A DNA stretch of 5,206 nt from Chloroflexota bacterium (GTDB lineage Bacteria; Chloroflexota; Chloroflexia; Thermomicrobiales; UBA6265): NCBI GenBank assembly GCA_023424355.1, contig JAFAEA010000174.1, forward strand, positions 1 to 5,206, given 5' to 3'. Shown in pieces: positions 3,648 through 5,206 of this stretch (its first letter is position 1; each line of letters starts with the position of its first letter). Under the pieces are notes generated by a model. The model saw only the letters and a program-made list of their open reading frames with translations. It had not been told where the DNA came from and made no database searches. The position numbers and the translations under genes were made by a program.

Positions 3648-5206
3648 ATGAAAAAACCGTCAACTCTCGCTCGTCTAGCAGGTGCCTGTGCTCGCAATCC
3701 CTGGAAGGTAGTCTCCGCCTGGGTGGTGATCTTCCTGGCGGCCATTGTCATCGCGGGTGCCGGACTCGCCGGTGTGCTCAGCAACGAGTTTGCCCTGACC
3801 ACTGATTTTGATTCCGTGGTTGGCCTCCGCGAGGTCGAGAACAGCTCAATCTCCGATTCCGTGGCCATTACTGAAACCATTGTGGTGCGTTCCAACGATG
3901 GCTCCACCATTGATGATCCCGCCTTCCGCGAGCAGGCGGATACCGTTACGGGAGCGGTGCGTTCGCTGCAGGGCGAATGGGAGGGCACGGACGCCACTGC
4001 GCCACCAGACCTGATCGCGCTCTCACGCAACGAGCTCAATGAATCGTATGTGCTCAACTACTTCGAGATTCAGGATGCACTGAGCAATCCCGTGGCCCAA
4101 CGAATTGCCAACGAAAGTGGCGCCATGGATCAGGTTAACGGACTCGTCTCCGAAGGACGAACGATGCTCCTGATTCCGGTGGTGATTCAATCCGACGAGT
4201 ATTCCATCCCCGATTACATCGACGTTGTAGAGCAATTCGATAATCCCCAATTTTCGGTAACCACCATCGGCAATCTCTCCATCAACGAGATGTATCAGGA
4301 AGTCGTAGCCGAGGAGCTGGTTTCCGCCGAGATGATCGGTGTGCCGATTGCAGTCATTGTTCTTTTGCTCGTATTCGGGTCGCTGGTTGCACCTGTGGTG
4401 CCGCTTGTACTGGGCGTGCTTGCGGTAGGCATATCGATGGGTATCGTCACCATCATTGGGCAGTTTGGGGATCTGCAATTGTTCGTGCAGAACATGATCA
4501 CCATGCTCGGTTTGGCGATCGGGATTGATTACTCGTTGTTCCTGGTCGAACGCTTCCGTGAACAGCGTTCCCGCGGTTACTCGAAGGAACGTTCGATCGA
4601 AATCGCCGCATCCACGTCCGGCAAGGCGGTCATTTTTAGCGGAGTCACGCTGATCTTGGCGATGCTTGGCGTGATGCTTGTCCGCATCAACATCTTCTAC
4701 TCGCTGGCCGTGGGTGCGATTGTGGTTGTTGCTGTCGCGGTGATTCTCACCGCCACGCTGGTACCGGCACTCCTGCAGCTTGTCGGCGACAAAATCGATT
4801 GGCCACGGAAGAAGCCGGTGCGGGAAGAGAAGATCGATGGCGAGAATATGTACCACGGCTTCTGGGGGCGCATCACCAAGGTGGTGGTCGATCGTCCGTG
4901 GGTGAGTGTGATCTCTGCCATCGGCGTGCTTCTGGTTCTGGCGTTCCCGGTTACCCAGATGCAGACGGGATTCAGTCGCGCCGGGCAATTGCCACCGGGT
5001 GAAGTGACCGAAGCCTATCAGGTGCTGGAGACCGAGTTCAGTGCGGGCCTTCTGAGCCCCATGTACGTGGTGTTTGTGGGAGAGCAGTCCCCTGAGTCGG
5101 ATGCAGCGATTGCGGCCTACATAGAGCAAATGACGGCCTCAGGAAGCTTCGTGAGTATCACCGAGCCGGTGTGGGATGACGAGGGCAGGGTTGCGGAGAT
5201 CCAGGC
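3648..5206 (+). CDS. MMPL family (RND superfamily) membrane transporter, N-terminal part (3' end outside window)
   Basis: The frame stays open from ATG 3648 to the window edge, giving 519 residues of a protein that usually has 700 or more. MMPL proteins are proton-driven inner-membrane exporters, often of lipids or hydrophobic compounds; the substrate here is unknown. Seen in order: TM1 at about 20-44 after a short basic start; first porter domain at about 45-230; TM2 231-253; TM3 254-271; TM4 about 282-303 with the proton-relay type pair Asp294-Tyr295 in GIGIDYSLFLVERFRE; TM5 about 327-345; TM6 about 350-374; a charged cytoplasmic linker (DWPRKKPVREEK); TM7 about 419-440; then the start of the second porter domain. 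The start is chosen because MKKPSTLARLAGACARNPWKVV fits the family N-terminus and no other in-frame start lies just upstream. The ribosome site is weak. Its own promoter carries an operator-like palindrome. It is divergent from the two regulator-like genes. Confidence 0.95.
   Translation, partial: MKKPSTLARLAGACARNPWKVVSAWVVIFLAAIVIAGAGLAGVLSNEFALTTDFDSVVGLREVENSSISDSVAITETIVVRSNDGSTIDDPAFREQADTVTGAVRSLQGEWEGTDATAPPDLIALSRNELNESYVLNYFEIQDALSNPVAQRIANESGAMDQVNGLVSEGRTMLLIPVVIQSDEYSIPDYIDVVEQFDNPQFSVTTIGNLSINEMYQEVVAEELVSAEMIGVPIAVIVLLLVFGSLVAPVVPLVLGVLAVGISMGIVTIIGQFGDLQLFVQNMITMLGLAIGIDYSLFLVERFREQRSRGYSKERSIEIAASTSGKAVIFSGVTLILAMLGVMLVRINIFYSLAVGAIVVVAVAVILTATLVPALLQLVGDKIDWPRKKPVREEKIDGENMYHGFWGRITKVVVDRPWVSVISAIGVLLVLAFPVTQMQTGFSRAGQLPPGEVTEAYQVLETEFSAGLLSPMYVVFVGEQSPESDAAIAAYIEQMTASGSFVSITEPVWDDEGRVAEIQ

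Noticed and set aside
3469..3651. Small plus-strand frame of 60 codons in the divergent intergenic region
   Set aside because: It starts at a TTG without a good ribosome site, crosses the promoter and leader of the MMPL gene, and its sequence has no recognisable feature.
3383..4057. Minus-strand frame of 224 codons overlapping the MMPL start
   Set aside because: Ser/Thr/Ala-rich antisense composition; it covers the MMPL promoter and first porter domain, where the plus-strand protein is clear.
4023..5129. Long open frame (368 codons) on the minus strand under the MMPL gene
   Set aside because: It is antisense to a convincing transporter, is rich in His, Asp, Asn and Arg as expected from reversed membrane-protein codons, has no recognisable domain and no ribosome site.

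Overview
The window is a piece of bacterial chromosome, moderately GC-rich and densely coded, with six protein genes and no sign of mobile DNA, tRNA, rRNA or CRISPR. The alanine racemase, the CBS protein with its long inter-domain linker, the stand-alone receiver-like protein and the MMPL transporter have the flavour of Chloroflexota (Dehalococcoidia-like) or Actinomycetota. This lineage guess is an impression from protein style only and is weak.

Region 1 (bases 1-2209, plus strand) is a tight operon: the C-terminal half of the NAD(P)HX dehydratase NnrD, cut by the window edge; a two-CBS-domain protein; and alanine racemase Alr. Gaps are 17 nt and then a 4-nt ATGA overlap. The operon ends in a strong hairpin (2239-2279) that also serves the convergent gene on the other strand.

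Region 2 (2290-3372, minus strand) holds two small regulator-like genes. The upstream one encodes a stand-alone, degenerate response-regulator receiver domain. The downstream one encodes an unfamiliar helical N-terminal region joined to a MerR/excisionase-type helix-turn-helix. The latter has its own near-consensus promoter, with a dyad in the spacer and repeated GTACA motifs around it, as expected for self-regulation.

Region 3 (3373-3647) is a divergent intergenic region rich in inverted repeats. It carries a near-consensus promoter for the rightward gene whose -35 box is one arm of a perfect 13-bp palindrome, and a nested inverted repeat in the presumed leader of the receiver-like gene.

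Region 4 (3648 to the end, plus strand) is the first 519 codons of an MMPL/RND-superfamily membrane exporter, open at the right edge. The two leftward genes and the exporter are arranged as a possible regulator-transporter module: the HTH protein is the only DNA-binding protein visible and the palindrome at the exporter promoter is an obvious candidate operator. The sequence alone does not prove that link.
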